DNA of 29,712 nt from CAYMJV01 sp964390545 (GCA_964390545.1 CAYMJV010000039.1:1-29712), one strand, 5' to 3'; numbered from the stretch's first letter, positions 1-8,562 are shown. Program-made: numbers and translations. The notes: generated from the sequence alone by a model not told the origin.

Positions 1-71
1 GACTTCTGGAGATTAAAAAGCTCATGGAGGGCAAAGTGCAGTCTGCGGTAAGCGCCTTCAAGGGACATTAA
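1..71 (+). CDS. 3' end of an unidentified gene (partial)
   Basis: An open frame enters from the left edge and stops at TAA 69-71. Only about 22 codons are visible, reading LLEIKKLMEGKVQSAVSAFK then Gly-His. The peptide looks like an amphipathic helix at a protein C-terminus, but it is too short to assign to a family. It is on the same strand as uppP, 140 bases upstream, and the gap holds a repeat. Coding status rests only on the open frame and the protein-like composition. Confidence 0.4.
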   Translation, partial: LLEIKKLMEGKVQSAVSAFKGH

Positions 72-104
72 GTAACATGGCGCATAGCGTGAGAAGGTTA
101 ATCC

Positions 105-171
105 AAATCCCTCCCAACCTCCCTTGCCTGCCCTCGGCAGGAAAAAGACGGCTAAAGGGAGGGGAACATTT
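105..171. repeat. Imperfect C-rich/G-rich inverted repeat with a nested hairpin
   Basis: A C-rich arm at 105-125 (AAATCCCTCCCAACCTCCCT) faces a G-rich arm at 154-171 (AAAGGGAGGGGAACATTT). Between them is a smaller hairpin, CCTGCC 127-132 with GGCAGG 136-141. The arms resemble those of the palindrome at 3692-3735, so both probably belong to one dispersed family. The G-rich arm is shorter, as if partly deleted. Confidence 0.6.
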
Positions 172-211
172 ATTCAACTGCTCTGAGAACATTCGATAAA
201 GGAGCTACAAG

Positions 212-1000
212 ATTAATCTCCTCCAGGCCATCTTCCTTGGAATCGTTCAGGGAATAACGGAATTTCTGCCCGTCAGCAGTTCAGGGCATCTCGTTTTTTT
301 CCAATCCCTCCTTGGAATGCAAGAACCCCCAATCTTCTTCGATGTCATGCTTCACATCGGAACCCTCTTTGCTGTGATGGTTTATTTCTGGAAAGATATT
401 CTGGAGATCCTTCATGGAATAAGAGCGACTTTTGGAGGAAAAGGAAAAGAACAGCCGGGAGCAAGGTTTCTTCTCTGGATCATCGTCGCTACCGTCCCTA
501 CCGGTCTGATAGGGCTCCTTCTTAAGGATTGGTTTGAATCTTTTTTCTCCCAGCCGAAACTTGTGGGAGGGATGCTTCTCATCACAGGCTTCTTTCTCTG
601 GTTGACCCGCTGGACAAAAAAAGAGGGAAGGAAAATCATGAGGATGGGATGGCTCGATTCAGTCCTTATCGGAATTGCCCAGGGGATGGCCATCATTCCA
701 GGAATCTCCCGGTCAGGGGCAACCATATCAACAGGCCTCTTTTGCGGATTAGACCGAGACCTCTCTGCACGGTTTTCCTTTCTCCTCTCCATTCCTGCTA
801 TTCTAGGAGCAACCGTTTTAGAGTTTAAGAAGTTCGGCTCCATCCAGGAGCTCGGGATCACCCTCATCGGTACAGTTGTTGCATTTGGTGTGGGAATTCT
901 GTCCTTGACTTTTCTTATTAAAATCAATACGATAGGTAAAATCTCGAATTTTTCATACTACTGCTGGATAATTGGTCTGGTCATAATTATTTTAATGTAG
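212..1000 (+). CDS. uppP: Undecaprenyl-diphosphatase UppP (BacA family), probable ATT start
   Basis: This integral membrane phosphatase dephosphorylates undecaprenyl pyrophosphate, recycling the lipid carrier for peptidoglycan and O-antigen synthesis; members confer bacitracin tolerance. Both family signatures are present: QGITEFLPVSSSGH near the N-terminus and PGISRSGATI in the second half. Several hydrophobic helices follow, and the C-terminus ends inside a membrane segment. The first ATG, at 317, lies after the first signature and would remove it. The frame stays open back to a TAA at 197-199. The family N-terminus (N-L-L-Q-A-I-F) begins right after ATT 212-214, which has AGGAG at 200-204, seven bases upstream. 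With ATT as start the product is 262 aa, normal for the family. No ATG, GTG or TTG exists between the stop and the signature. The family call is certain; the start codon is an inference. Confidence 0.92.
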   Translation: MNLLQAIFLGIVQGITEFLPVSSSGHLVFFQSLLGMQEPPIFFDVMLHIGTLFAVMVYFWKDILEILHGIRATFGGKGKEQPGARFLLWIIVATVPTGLIGLLLKDWFESFFSQPKLVGGMLLITGFFLWLTRWTKKEGRKIMRMGWLDSVLIGIAQGMAIIPGISRSGATISTGLFCGLDRDLSARFSFLLSIPAILGATVLEFKKFGSIQELGITLIGTVVAFGVGILSLTFLIKINTIGKISNFSYYCWIIGLVIIILM

Positions 1001-1099
1001 GGGAGATAAGTAGGTTTTAACAGGGTGGTCACAGATTAGAACATTTTGGTGGTCTCAAAATGATGGAGGGTTTCACGGACGCTAAAAGGAGGGATGGTT

Positions 1100-1777
1100 A
1101 TGAGAATCAGGGATATGATGACAAAGAACCCAATTACTGTAGAAAGTGACACGTTGGTTCTGGATGCACAGAGAATAATGAAAGAGAACAATATTCGAAG
1201 GCTACCCGTCGTTGATAAAGGGAAATTGAAGGGGATTATCACGAAGCATGATCTGCTTGAAGCCTCGCCTTCACCTGCTACCTCATTGAGCATCCATGAG
1301 TTGAATTATCTATTGTCAAAAATGAAGGTGAAAGAAATCATGAAGAAAGACCCTATAACCCTGACCCCTGATACGCCCTTCGAGGAAGCCTTGAGGCTCG
1401 GACAGGAGAAAAAGGTAGGTTCATTCCCAGTGGTAGAGAATGGAAAACTGGTGGGTATCGCCACGGAGTCGGATATTGTCAGGTTTCTAGCCCGCGCCTT
1501 AGGGATAAGAGAGGAAGGGTCGAGAATCACGATTGAGGGACTGGGTGGAAAGCTGACAGATCTCGAAAAGATTATTTCAATTGCCAATCAACATCAAACC
1601 ATCATCTTGAGTATGATCTCTCTACCCAGACCAGAGAAGAAAGATTGGATGATTGTACTTCGATTGAAGACAAGCAACCTTGATCCGATTGTTAAAGATT
1701 TCAAGAAGGCCGGCTTTAATGTCACCTACGCGTCTTGGTTCCGTTGTGAGACCGGACTCACGACCGCACAGGCCTGA
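1100..1777 (+). CDS. AcuB-like protein: two CBS domains plus a C-terminal ACT-like domain
   Basis: The product is 225 aa. Residues about 1-60 form a first CBS motif (MRIRDMMTKNPITVESDTLV, then RRLPVVD and GIITKHDLL). Residues about 74-135 form a second (VKEIMKKDPITLTPDTPFEE, then GSFPVVENGKLVGIATESDI). The last 75 residues look like an ACT fold (ITIEGLGGKLTDLEKIISIA). CBS pairs usually bind adenine nucleotides and ACT domains small ligands, so a ligand-sensing regulatory role is likely, but the target is unknown. Members are often named AcuB, although no acetoin genes are nearby. I chose ATG 1100 over ATG 1094 because AAGGAGGG at 1086-1093 is then six bases upstream; it would abut the earlier ATG. 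It is 99 bases after uppP and convergent with uvrC. Confidence 0.85.
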   Translation: MRIRDMMTKNPITVESDTLVLDAQRIMKENNIRRLPVVDKGKLKGIITKHDLLEASPSPATSLSIHELNYLLSKMKVKEIMKKDPITLTPDTPFEEALRLGQEKKVGSFPVVENGKLVGIATESDIVRFLARALGIREEGSRITIEGLGGKLTDLEKIISIANQHQTIILSMISLPRPEKKDWMIVLRLKTSNLDPIVKDFKKAGFNVTYASWFRCETGLTTAQA

Positions 1778-1832
1778 AACGCTTGGGGCAACTCCTATCG
1801 GTCTGAATCAGGAAAACCGGCAGCCGAAAGCC

Positions 1833-3674
1833 TCATTCATCATTTTCCCTGAAAAAGGCATAGACTTTTTGGGCCAGTTTTTCGTCCATCTTCGGCACCT
1901 TTGTTAGATCGGCCAAACCGGCTTTTTTTATTCCTTCCACGCTGCCAAAATGTTTAAGGAGTTCCCTCTCTCTCACTTTTCCGATTCCCCCTATATTCCC
2001 GATGACAGATTTGATCGTCTCTTTGCTTCTCATTTTCTTATGATAGGTAATGGCGAAACGATGAGCTTCGTCACGGATCCGGTCTAGAAAATGGAGGACC
2101 GGAGATTGCCTTCCTAGGCGGAAGGGTTCCTTAAATTGAGGGTGGAAGATTTTCTCTTCAGTCTTTCCATATCGAGCTGCCTGGGTCCCTGGAACTATTC
2201 TTTCCTTGGCGAGGCTGATGAGATCGATCTCCTTGACCTGGAGTTCTTTGAATACCTCCTGGGCCACATTCAATTGACCTCTTCCACCATCCAATAACAC
2301 AAGATCCGGAAGATCATCCTCTCCCACGGCTTTTTGGTAACGGCGGAGGAGGACCTCATACATCATGCCGTAATCGTCTGCACCCTCCACTGTCCTGATC
2401 TTGAAATGGCGGTATCCTTCTTTATGGGGTCTTCCATCTTCAAAGAAGACCATGGAACCCACCGCATGTCCACCCTGGAAATTCGAGATATCGAAGGCCT
2501 CGATCCTTCGGGGAGTTCTTCTCAGGTGAAGCTTTTCCTTCAGGGCTTCAAGGATTTTCTTCTGATCCCTTTCAAGCTCGGCCTCTGAATGGAGATATTT
2601 CTCAGCATTTTCACTTGCCATTTGGAGAAGATGCTTTCTGTCCCCCCTCACAGGGACGAGAATCCGAACCTTTTTCCCTTTCAGATCCGCCAGCCGCTCT
2701 TCGATCAGGTTTTGTTCAGGAACACCCTTCGGAAGCAATATCTGTTCAGGGATAAATTTACCTTCACGATAGTACTGATGAAGGAAGGAAGAAACGATCT
2801 CCTCATCAGGAAGCCCGGAGGATGGGAAGGTAAACCCTTTGCCTCCAAGGAGTTTTCCTGCCCTGATAAAGAGAGGGTGGACAATGACGGTATGATCCTG
2901 ACGATGGAAACCGATCACGTCCTGGTCGACAAAATCACTCGATACAATCTTCTGTTTTTCGATCACCGTCTCGATGTGCTGGATCTGATCCCGAATCTTA
3001 GCAGCCGCCTCAAAGTTGAGTCGCTCTGATTCTCCTTCCATCCTTTTCTCCAGCCTCCCCACCAGGTCTCTGTTTTTTCCTTCGAGAAACATTCTCACCT
3101 CCTTCACCACTTCCCGGTATTGCGCTGGGTTTGTCTTATCACAACAGGGGCCCAAGCAGCGACCCATTTCGTAATTGATGCAAGGCCTCAAACGACTCGT
3201 AAATTTTGTGTCAAGACAGGTTCGAATGGGAAAGAGCCTTCTGATTAGTTTTAATGTCTCTCTAAGAGAGGTGGCTGAGGGATAAGGGCCAAAATAGAGG
3301 GAGCGGTCTTTCTTAATCCGCCTCACGATGCACAACGTGGGGAATTCCTCTTCAATGGTGAGTCTGAGGCATGGATAATTCTTATCATCCCTCAATTTCA
3401 CATTATATCGTGGACGGTTCTCCTTGATCAGGTTGTTCTCCAGGATGAAGGCCTCTTTTTCGGTATCGGTGACGATGGTATCGATCTCCGCCACTTTTTC
3501 CAGCATGGCCAGAGTCTTCACATTCTTTCCGCCCGCTCTCTGGAAATAGGAACTCACCCGATGCTTGATATTTCCCGCCTTCCCCACATAGAGAATCGTT
3601 CCCTTCTTATCTTTAAAAAGATAGACCCCTGAGTTGGTGGGCAGACGGGCAATGATTTGATCTAAGGGGTTCAT
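1833..3674 (-). CDS. uvrC: UvrABC excinuclease subunit C
   Basis: UvrC makes both incisions flanking a DNA lesion once UvrB is loaded. At 613 aa it has the family length and domain order. A GIY-YIG nuclease domain at about 12-95 (GVYLFKD and ILYVGKAGNIKHRV) makes the 3' cut. A cysteine-bearing stretch follows (C-INYEMGRCLGPCC), then a UvrB-binding UVR helix pair at about 205-240 (RLNFEAAAKIRDQI). The RNase H-like domain for the 5' cut includes RRIEAFDISNFQG and LPDLVLLDGGRGQL. A tandem helix-hairpin-helix ends the protein (IGGIGKVRERELLKHFGSVE). It starts at ATG 3674, 59 bases after uvrB on the same strand, and the gap holds a G/C-rich palindrome. UvrB and UvrC are therefore probably co-transcribed. 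No truncation is seen. Confidence 0.97.
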   Translation of the reverse strand: MNPLDQIIARLPTNSGVYLFKDKKGTILYVGKAGNIKHRVSSYFQRAGGKNVKTLAMLEKVAEIDTIVTDTEKEAFILENNLIKENRPRYNVKLRDDKNYPCLRLTIEEEFPTLCIVRRIKKDRSLYFGPYPSATSLRETLKLIRRLFPIRTCLDTKFTSRLRPCINYEMGRCLGPCCDKTNPAQYREVVKEVRMFLEGKNRDLVGRLEKRMEGESERLNFEAAAKIRDQIQHIETVIEKQKIVSSDFVDQDVIGFHRQDHTVIVHPLFIRAGKLLGGKGFTFPSSGLPDEEIVSSFLHQYYREGKFIPEQILLPKGVPEQNLIEERLADLKGKKVRILVPVRGDRKHLLQMASENAEKYLHSEAELERDQKKILEALKEKLHLRRTPRRIEAFDISNFQGGHAVGSMVFFEDGRPHKEGYRHFKIRTVEGADDYGMMYEVLLRRYQKAVGEDDLPDLVLLDGGRGQLNVAQEVFKELQVKEIDLISLAKERIVPGTQAARYGKTEEKIFHPQFKEPFRLGRQSPVLHFLDRIRDEAHRFAITYHKKMRSKETIKSVIGNIGGIGKVRERELLKHFGSVEGIKKAGLADLTKVPKMDEKLAQKVYAFFRENDE

Positions 3675-3691
3675 ACTAGTTTAATTTCCCC

Positions 3692-3735
3692 AATCCCCCC
3701 AACCCCCCTTTTATAAAGGGGGGAGAGGGGGGATT
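3692..3735. repeat. G/C-rich palindrome between uvrB and uvrC
   Basis: The arms AATCCCCCC-AA-CCCCCCTTT and AAAGGGGGG-AGA-GGGGGGATT pair around TAT and span the stop codon of uvrB. The element could fold in the uvrB-uvrC transcript and attenuate uvrC. No U-tract follows it on the - strand, so it is not a standard terminator. It resembles the repeat at 105-171. Confidence 0.75.
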
Positions 3736-5728
3736 ATCTCATCTTCAGTTCCGTTTCTTCAAGTTCGTGGATTTTATCGCGAAGCTCTGCAGCCCGCTCA
3801 AATTCGAGCCGGCTGGCTGCTTCCTTCATTTCTTTCTTAAGCTTTTCAATCATTTTTGGAATCTCTTTAGGGGATAAATACCCCTCTTTAAAGTCGGAAA
3901 CGGCAGGTACGGTGAAGTAGTCCGCTTCATAAATTGATGCCAGAATATTGCGAACCGATTTCTTTACGGTCTGGGGAGTTATGTCGTGCACTTTATTATA
4001 CTCATCCTGAATCCTTCTTCTGCGATCCGTCTCCAGGATAGCTTGATCCATCGAGCCTGTCATCTTATCCGCGTAGAGAATGACCCGACCGTTCACATTT
4101 CGGGCAGCCCGACCAAAGGTCTGGATCAAGGACTTTTCAGACCGGAGGAACCCTTCCTTGTCAGCGTCCAAAATGGCAACCAGCGAAACTTCCGGGAGGT
4201 CAAGCCCCTCTCTCAAGAGATTAATGCCGACCAGGACATCAAATTTCCCAAGGCGAAGTTCCCGGATTATCTCCACCCGGTCAAGGGTGTCGATGTCGGA
4301 ATGAAGGTACTTCACTCGAATTCCCAGGTCAGCATAATATTCAGTGAGGTCCTCTGCCATTCGTTTGGTAAGGGTAGTCACAAGGACCCTCTCCTTCCTC
4401 TTCACCTGTTGTCGTATCTCTTCTAAGAGATCGTCAACCTGATTCTTGGCCGGCTTGACTGACAGGACAGGGTCACTCAACCCTGTGGGTCGAATGATCT
4501 GCTCCACAATGCTTCCACTGCTCTTCTTCATCTCATACTCACTGGGAGTTGCAGAGACATAGATGACTTGGTTAGCACGCTTCTCAAACTCTTCAAACAT
4601 AAGAGGCCGGTTGTCGAGCGCTGAAGGCAGACGAAATCCGTATTCGACCAGGGTCTCTTTCCGGGATCGGTCTCCCCGAAACATTCCGATCAATTGGGGA
4701 ATGGTGACATGGCTCTCATCAATGAATAAGAGGTAATCCTTTGGATAATAATCGAGCAGGTTCGGAGGAGGCTCGCCCGGCCTCCTTCCAGTGAGATGTC
4801 GGGAATAGTTTTCAATCCCTTGGCAATAACCAAGTTCCTGAAGCATCTCGAGATCAAAATTCGTCCTCTGGTCCAGTCTCTGGGCCTCCAGAAGACGATT
4901 TTGAGACCTAAACCATTCCACCCTTTCTTTCAACTCCTGCCGAATATTCCCGATGGCGATCTTTATTCGATCCGGAAAGGTGACATAGTGACTCCCGGGA
5001 TAGATGGGAACTTTATCCAAGGGCTGAAGGATCTTTCCCCTGAGAGGATCGATTTCAGAGAGGGCGTCAACTTCGTCTCCAAAGAGCTCGATCCGAATGG
5101 CCTTGTTCTCCTCATGAGCCGGGAAGACTTCGATCACATCGCCGCGGACTCGAAAGGTTCCCCGGTGAAAATCCAGATCGTCCCGCAGGTATTGAATCTC
5201 CACCAATTTTGAGAGAATCTCCTCTCTGGAGATGGTCATCCCCTTCTCCAGAAAGAGAAGCATCCCGTGATAGGCCTCAGGAGATCCCAGACCATAGATA
5301 CAGGAGACACTGGCAACGATGATGACATCGTTTCTTTCGAGGAGGGAGCGGGTCGCGGAATGGCGCATCTTATCGATGTGGTCATTGATGAGCGTGTCCT
5401 TCTCGATATAGGTGTCGCTGGATGGAATATAGGCCTCTGGCTGGTAGTAATCGTAATAACTCACAAAAAATTCGACTGCATTCTCAGGGAAAAGCTCCTT
5501 GAATTCACCGTAGAGTTGGGCCGCCAGGGTCTTGTTATGGGAAATGACCAGAGTGGGTCTCTGGACCCTCTCAATCACGTTGGCCATGGTGAAGGTCTTT
5601 CCAGAGCCAGTCACGCCCAGAAGGACCTGGTGGGGAGCCCCCTCTTGAACCCCCTGGCTCAAAGCATCAATGGCCTGCGGCTGATCGCCTTTGGGTTCGA
5701 ATTCGGAAACGAGCTTAAATCGATTCAT
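3734..5728 (-). CDS. uvrB: UvrABC excinuclease subunit B
   Basis: UvrB is the helicase-like damage-verification subunit that receives DNA from UvrA and recruits UvrC. The product is 664 aa. Walker A is GSGKT at 41-45. The beta-hairpin clamp is YYDYYQPEAYIPSSDTYIEK at 91-110. Motif II has the UvrB form DESH (LLFIDESHVTIPQ). Motif VI is QTFGRAARN. The C-terminal UVR domain (EKLKKEMKEAASRLEFERAA) contacts UvrC. ATG 5728 gives the standard N-terminus, but no Shine-Dalgarno precedes it. On the - strand TAAAAT lies six bases before the ATG, so a leaderless or near-leaderless message is possible. No E. coli-type LexA box was seen upstream. Confidence 0.98.
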   Translation of the reverse strand: MNRFKLVSEFEPKGDQPQAIDALSQGVQEGAPHQVLLGVTGSGKTFTMANVIERVQRPTLVISHNKTLAAQLYGEFKELFPENAVEFFVSYYDYYQPEAYIPSSDTYIEKDTLINDHIDKMRHSATRSLLERNDVIIVASVSCIYGLGSPEAYHGMLLFLEKGMTISREEILSKLVEIQYLRDDLDFHRGTFRVRGDVIEVFPAHEENKAIRIELFGDEVDALSEIDPLRGKILQPLDKVPIYPGSHYVTFPDRIKIAIGNIRQELKERVEWFRSQNRLLEAQRLDQRTNFDLEMLQELGYCQGIENYSRHLTGRRPGEPPPNLLDYYPKDYLLFIDESHVTIPQLIGMFRGDRSRKETLVEYGFRLPSALDNRPLMFEEFEKRANQVIYVSATPSEYEMKKSSGSIVEQIIRPTGLSDPVLSVKPAKNQVDDLLEEIRQQVKRKERVLVTTLTKRMAEDLTEYYADLGIRVKYLHSDIDTLDRVEIIRELRLGKFDVLVGINLLREGLDLPEVSLVAILDADKEGFLRSEKSLIQTFGRAARNVNGRVILYADKMTGSMDQAILETDRRRRIQDEYNKVHDITPQTVKKSVRNILASIYEADYFTVPAVSDFKEGYLSPKEIPKMIEKLKKEMKEAASRLEFERAAELRDKIHELEETELKMR

Positions 5729-5839
5729 TGAATCATTTTACAACAACGGCAGGGGAAATAGAAAGTGGGTCAATTCTTCCGGAAGTCCAGATAGAAAATA
5801 CCAAATTACAAATCCCAAATCCCAAACAAATTCCAAACT

Positions 5840-5976
5840 TGAGGGTCCGCAAAAAAGTCCAAGAAAGCTACTTTCCGTCATTCCTGCGCAAGCAGGAATC
5901 CAGTCTTCTCAGGGGGTAGGAGTTCTTCTGGATTCCCGTCTTCACGGGAATGACAACTTTTCACGAATTCATCAAA
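5840..5976. repeat. REP/MITE-like element, copy 1
   Basis: It contains two hairpins: ATTCCTGC 5880-5887 with GCAGGAAT 5892-5899 (loop GCAA), and ATTCCCGT 5932-5939 with ACGGGAAT 5944-5951. The second copy is at about 12636-12795. The two share the AAAGTC-like left flank, CAGGAATCCAGTCTTCT, CTGGATTCCCGT and a right end resembling CTTTTCACGAATTCATCA. The exact ends are estimated. Confidence 0.75.
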
Positions 5977-6000
5977 TTATGGAAACGTTTTCGTTTAGAG

Positions 6001-6050
6001 CCCCCTCACCCTTCCCCTCTCCCCGCCGGGGAGAGGGAGGAAGTGGGGGG
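6001..6050. repeat. Long G/C palindrome
   Basis: A perfect 10-bp stem, CCCTCTCCCC 6015-6024 with GGGGAGAGGG 6028-6037, is extended by an outer imperfect stem CCCCCTCAC / GTGGGGGG. On the - strand it lies downstream of the polyferredoxin gene and could stabilise or end that transcript, though there is no clean U-tract. Confidence 0.7.
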
Positions 6051-6071
6051 AATTTGGCCTGCCTGCGCGAA

Positions 6072-6089
6072 GTCCCGCCTTGGCGGGAC
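6072..6089. repeat. 8-bp perfect hairpin (GTCCCGCC / GGCGGGAC)
   Basis: The stem GTCCCGCC 6072-6079 pairs with GGCGGGAC 6082-6089 over a two-base TT centre. It sits inside flanks GCCTGC / GGCAGG that can extend the stem. It is 27 bases past the stop codon of the polyferredoxin gene on the - strand. Confidence 0.65.
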
Positions 6090-6115
6090 GAAGGCAGGGG
6101 CTTGGGATTTGGTGC

Positions 6116-7615
6116 TTAAGTGTTGTTGGTTGAAGGTTCTGGTTTCAACTTCTTCTGGGCACCAAAGGAGTAGACGATGATGGCCGCTTCTCCATCGACC
6201 GGACACTTGTTTTCACAGATGCCACAACCGGTGCACTTCTCTTCTTTGACAATGGGACGTTTTTTATCATCGCCTACAATGGCATGGTAGGAGCACTTTT
6301 CGTTACAGACGAGACAGATCTTCCCCGTATCCCAGGCAATACATCGCGTCTTGTCGATATGGGCGACTCCCATCTGAATGAGGCGCTTCTCTTCAATGGG
6401 AAGAGCCCGGATCGCCTCCGTAGGGCAGACCCTTCCGCAGAAATTACAGAATTCCTCACAGTAGCCGATCCGAGGAACAAGACGCGGGGTATAGAGGCCA
6501 GCCAGGCCTGCCTCTAAGAGGGTTGATTGAAGGGCATTATTTGGACAGACCTTCAAACATTCGCCACAACCACTGCAGACAGATACGAATCTCTCTTCCG
6601 GAAGAGCTCCTGGAGGCCGGATGAGCCTGTTATTCTTCAATCCGCTCTCCGTCTGGAGCGGATTCGCCTTGATCACCAGCGCTGAAACGAAACCAAAGCC
6701 TAAAGATCCTAAAACGTATCTCCTCGAGAGGTCCACCCCATTTGTTGACTTCCAGCTTGGAGTGATAAATTTGAACGTGGTAACTTCCGGAGGACATTCA
6801 AGGCATTTGAAACAGGAGATGCAATCCTGCTGACGATAGTGCTGGGGTGCATCTTGAGGAATGGCTCCCACTGGACACTCTCTCACGCACTGCTGGCAGC
6901 GGGTACAATCGTCCGTGACGGACCGCCTGAAGATTCGAAGCCGTGAAAAGATCGAGAAGAGTGCGCCGAGGGGACAGAGATAACGGCACCAGAATCTTTT
7001 CCGCACAACTCCCAGAGCAAGAATGAAAACAAAAAAGACAAAGATAAAAAGGTTCACCTTGAATACGGGCAGAGGAATGGAAGACACGATGATAGGGTTA
7101 CGAGGCAGGATTGTCTGAACCTTGGGTAAGAGATGATTGAAAATCAAAATAGCAGGGGGATAAAAGGTAATGACCAGTGTCCGGGTGATCAGGCTGATCG
7201 GGTCGAGGAGATACATGACCTGGAAAGCCATAAGACCAGCGGCCAGGGAGAAGAAAAAGACGCCGTATCGGAGCCTTCTAAGGGATTGGTCATTAAAACC
7301 CTTCATCCGCTTTTTTTCCCTGAAGAGAATTCGATCGAAGAAGTCAATCGCCGTGCCCATGGGACAGAACCACCCACAGAAGAAGTTTCCGAAGAGGACC
7401 ACGAGAAGAAGGACTCCAAAAGCTGGAAGCATCCGCAGAATGACCTCTTTCTGAGCGAGGATCGTGATCATGGCGACGAAGGGATCGAGCCGAAGATAGA
7501 GGTCAACCGGTATCTTCAGTTCCAGGGGGAAAGCGGTTTGAATGATGAGGTAGAGAAGGACACAGAAAGAAAGGATTTGAACCGCCCTTCTCAGGTAAGG
7601 GATGGCTCTCTTCAT
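6116..7615 (-). CDS. Membrane polyferredoxin, NapH-like and NapG-like halves fused
   Basis: The product is 499 aa. Residues 1-230 are NapH/MauN/CcoG-like: several membrane helices and two CxxxCP motifs (C80/C84, C210/C214). Two ferredoxin-type Cys4 motifs follow (C237-C247, C265-C274). At 298-320 a second hydrophobic stretch begins SRRYVLGSLGFG, like the Tat/anchor leader of NapG. After it, RPPGALPEERF and four more Cys4 motifs (C347-C357, C386-C397, C425-C441, C461-C471) follow. That allows six [4Fe-4S] clusters. The order equals NapH followed by NapG in one chain. Such proteins move electrons between the quinone pool and periplasmic partners; the partner here is unknown. Its ATG overlaps the DUF362 stop codon (ATGA, 7612-7615), implying translational coupling. 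No nap catalytic genes are in the window. Confidence 0.85.
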   Translation of the reverse strand: MKRAIPYLRRAVQILSFCVLLYLIIQTAFPLELKIPVDLYLRLDPFVAMITILAQKEVILRMLPAFGVLLLVVLFGNFFCGWFCPMGTAIDFFDRILFREKKRMKGFNDQSLRRLRYGVFFFSLAAGLMAFQVMYLLDPISLITRTLVITFYPPAILIFNHLLPKVQTILPRNPIIVSSIPLPVFKVNLFIFVFFVFILALGVVRKRFWCRYLCPLGALFSIFSRLRIFRRSVTDDCTRCQQCVRECPVGAIPQDAPQHYRQQDCISCFKCLECPPEVTTFKFITPSWKSTNGVDLSRRYVLGSLGFGFVSALVIKANPLQTESGLKNNRLIRPPGALPEERFVSVCSGCGECLKVCPNNALQSTLLEAGLAGLYTPRLVPRIGYCEEFCNFCGRVCPTEAIRALPIEEKRLIQMGVAHIDKTRCIAWDTGKICLVCNEKCSYHAIVGDDKKRPIVKEEKCTGCGICENKCPVDGEAAIIVYSFGAQKKLKPEPSTNNT

Positions 7616-8562
7616 GTGGCACTGACCTTCTTGACTCGAACCTTTGAGAGATCAATCTGACCTAATCCTAACTCGAAAGCATTTTTGACAAACTTGATCT
7701 CTTCGGGTTTGAAGGGCCTTCCTGTTTTGGGATGCTTAAAGAACGCGGCAGAATAGGCATCGACCGCTACGATATCGGTGGAGGCAATGACCTCGCCAAT
7801 ATCCTCTGTTTTCCCGGGGCCCTTGGGACCGTTTGTCGTGAGAATTCGTATCGCATCGACCACCACGAGGTCGGGCTTCCGGATCGTATTAATATCGGCA
7901 ATGCACTGATGGAGGTCAATCTTGTGGAACTGCTCCATGTCCCAGACAATCCCCATTAAGTTCTTTAATCCAAGGGTGAGTTCCGTTGCAAAATGATGTT
8001 TGGGAAGAGGGAAATTGATAAAGACATCTGTCTCAAGGACATCCCTCAGCACCTCCACCGTCTTTAGCTTCTTGCCCTTCGGGACTTCCAGCTGTTTGTA
8101 GACATTGTGACCATGGCCTGAGAAGATATCCGCCCCTGCCTTTTGAGCCGTCTCTTTGAGTCCAGACCGCGAGAAGGCGAATTGGTAATTATCGCAGGTA
8201 TGGTCCCAGACTGCCACCCGTTTGGCCCCGGCGTCATAACACATCTTGATCAATGCCGAAAGGAGGTCCGGGTTATTGGTGCAGGCCTGCTCCGGTGTCC
8301 TCGCCCAGGCGATATTGGCCTTGATGACCACCCGTTGCCCCTTCTTCACAAATCGGCCCATTCCCCCTAAGGGCGTCATGGCTGCCTGTAGAAGCTGAGA
8401 AGGAGATCCAGTCTTGGCGATGACGAGATCCGCCTCTTCAGCAGCATGAGCAAGAGAGCCATAAAAGGGAAGTTCGCCCCCCAAGAGGGGAATGACCGCC
8501 GCAGCCGCCGAACCCTTGATGAACTGTCTCCGGGTGATCTTCTTTTTCGGGGGATGATCCAT
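7612..8562 (-). CDS. Tat-exported DUF362 protein
   Basis: The product is 316 aa. Its N-terminus carries a twin-arginine signal (ITRRQFIKGSAAAAVIPLLG, Arg11-Arg12) with probable cleavage near AHA at 38-40, so it should be exported folded, with or without a cofactor. The mature part matches the DUF362 pattern: KPDLVVVDAI, STDIVAVDAYSA, and a central HHFATELTLGLKNLMG segment. Some DUF362 proteins carry their own ferredoxin domain; here it is absent, and a polyferredoxin is encoded immediately downstream with a 4-base overlap. The biochemical activity of DUF362 is not known to me. GGAGG lies four bases before the ATG. The tight coupling suggests DUF362 and the polyferredoxin act together in the envelope. 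Confidence 0.85.
   Translation of the reverse strand: MDHPPKKKITRRQFIKGSAAAAVIPLLGGELPFYGSLAHAAEEADLVIAKTGSPSQLLQAAMTPLGGMGRFVKKGQRVVIKANIAWARTPEQACTNNPDLLSALIKMCYDAGAKRVAVWDHTCDNYQFAFSRSGLKETAQKAGADIFSGHGHNVYKQLEVPKGKKLKTVEVLRDVLETDVFINFPLPKHHFATELTLGLKNLMGIVWDMEQFHKIDLHQCIADINTIRKPDLVVVDAIRILTTNGPKGPGKTEDIGEVIASTDIVAVDAYSAAFFKHPKTGRPFKPEEIKFVKNAFELGLGQIDLSKVRVKKVSAT

Larger units (their letters stand above)
5729..6115. other. 387-base gene-free region made of nested repeats
   Basis: No convincing gene is present. Outer arms related to CAAATCCCAAAT lie at 5800-5837 (left) and 6097-6119 (right, ending TTGGTGCTTA). Inside sit a CGTCATTCCTGC-type element (about 5840-5976), a linker at 5979-5999, a palindrome at 6001-6050 and an 8-bp hairpin at 6072-6089. 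The right end abuts the stop codon of the polyferredoxin gene (6116-6118). Short open frames here are made of repeat sequence and are not credible proteins. Confidence 0.75.

Noticed and set aside
5729..5800. LexA box upstream of uvrB
   Set aside because: No CTGT-N8-ACAG was found; other lineages use different SOS boxes that I cannot assign from one site.
5800..6119. CRISPR array
   Set aside because: The repeated words are short, unevenly spaced, inverted and of different families; there are no regular direct repeats with unique spacers and no cas genes.
5691..6180. Small + strand ORFs (142 and 76 codons) in the uvrB-polyferredoxin gap
   Set aside because: Their translations consist of repeat and palindrome sequence (for example Pro/Ser/Arg-rich from CCCTCTCCCC), with no ribosome site or domain.
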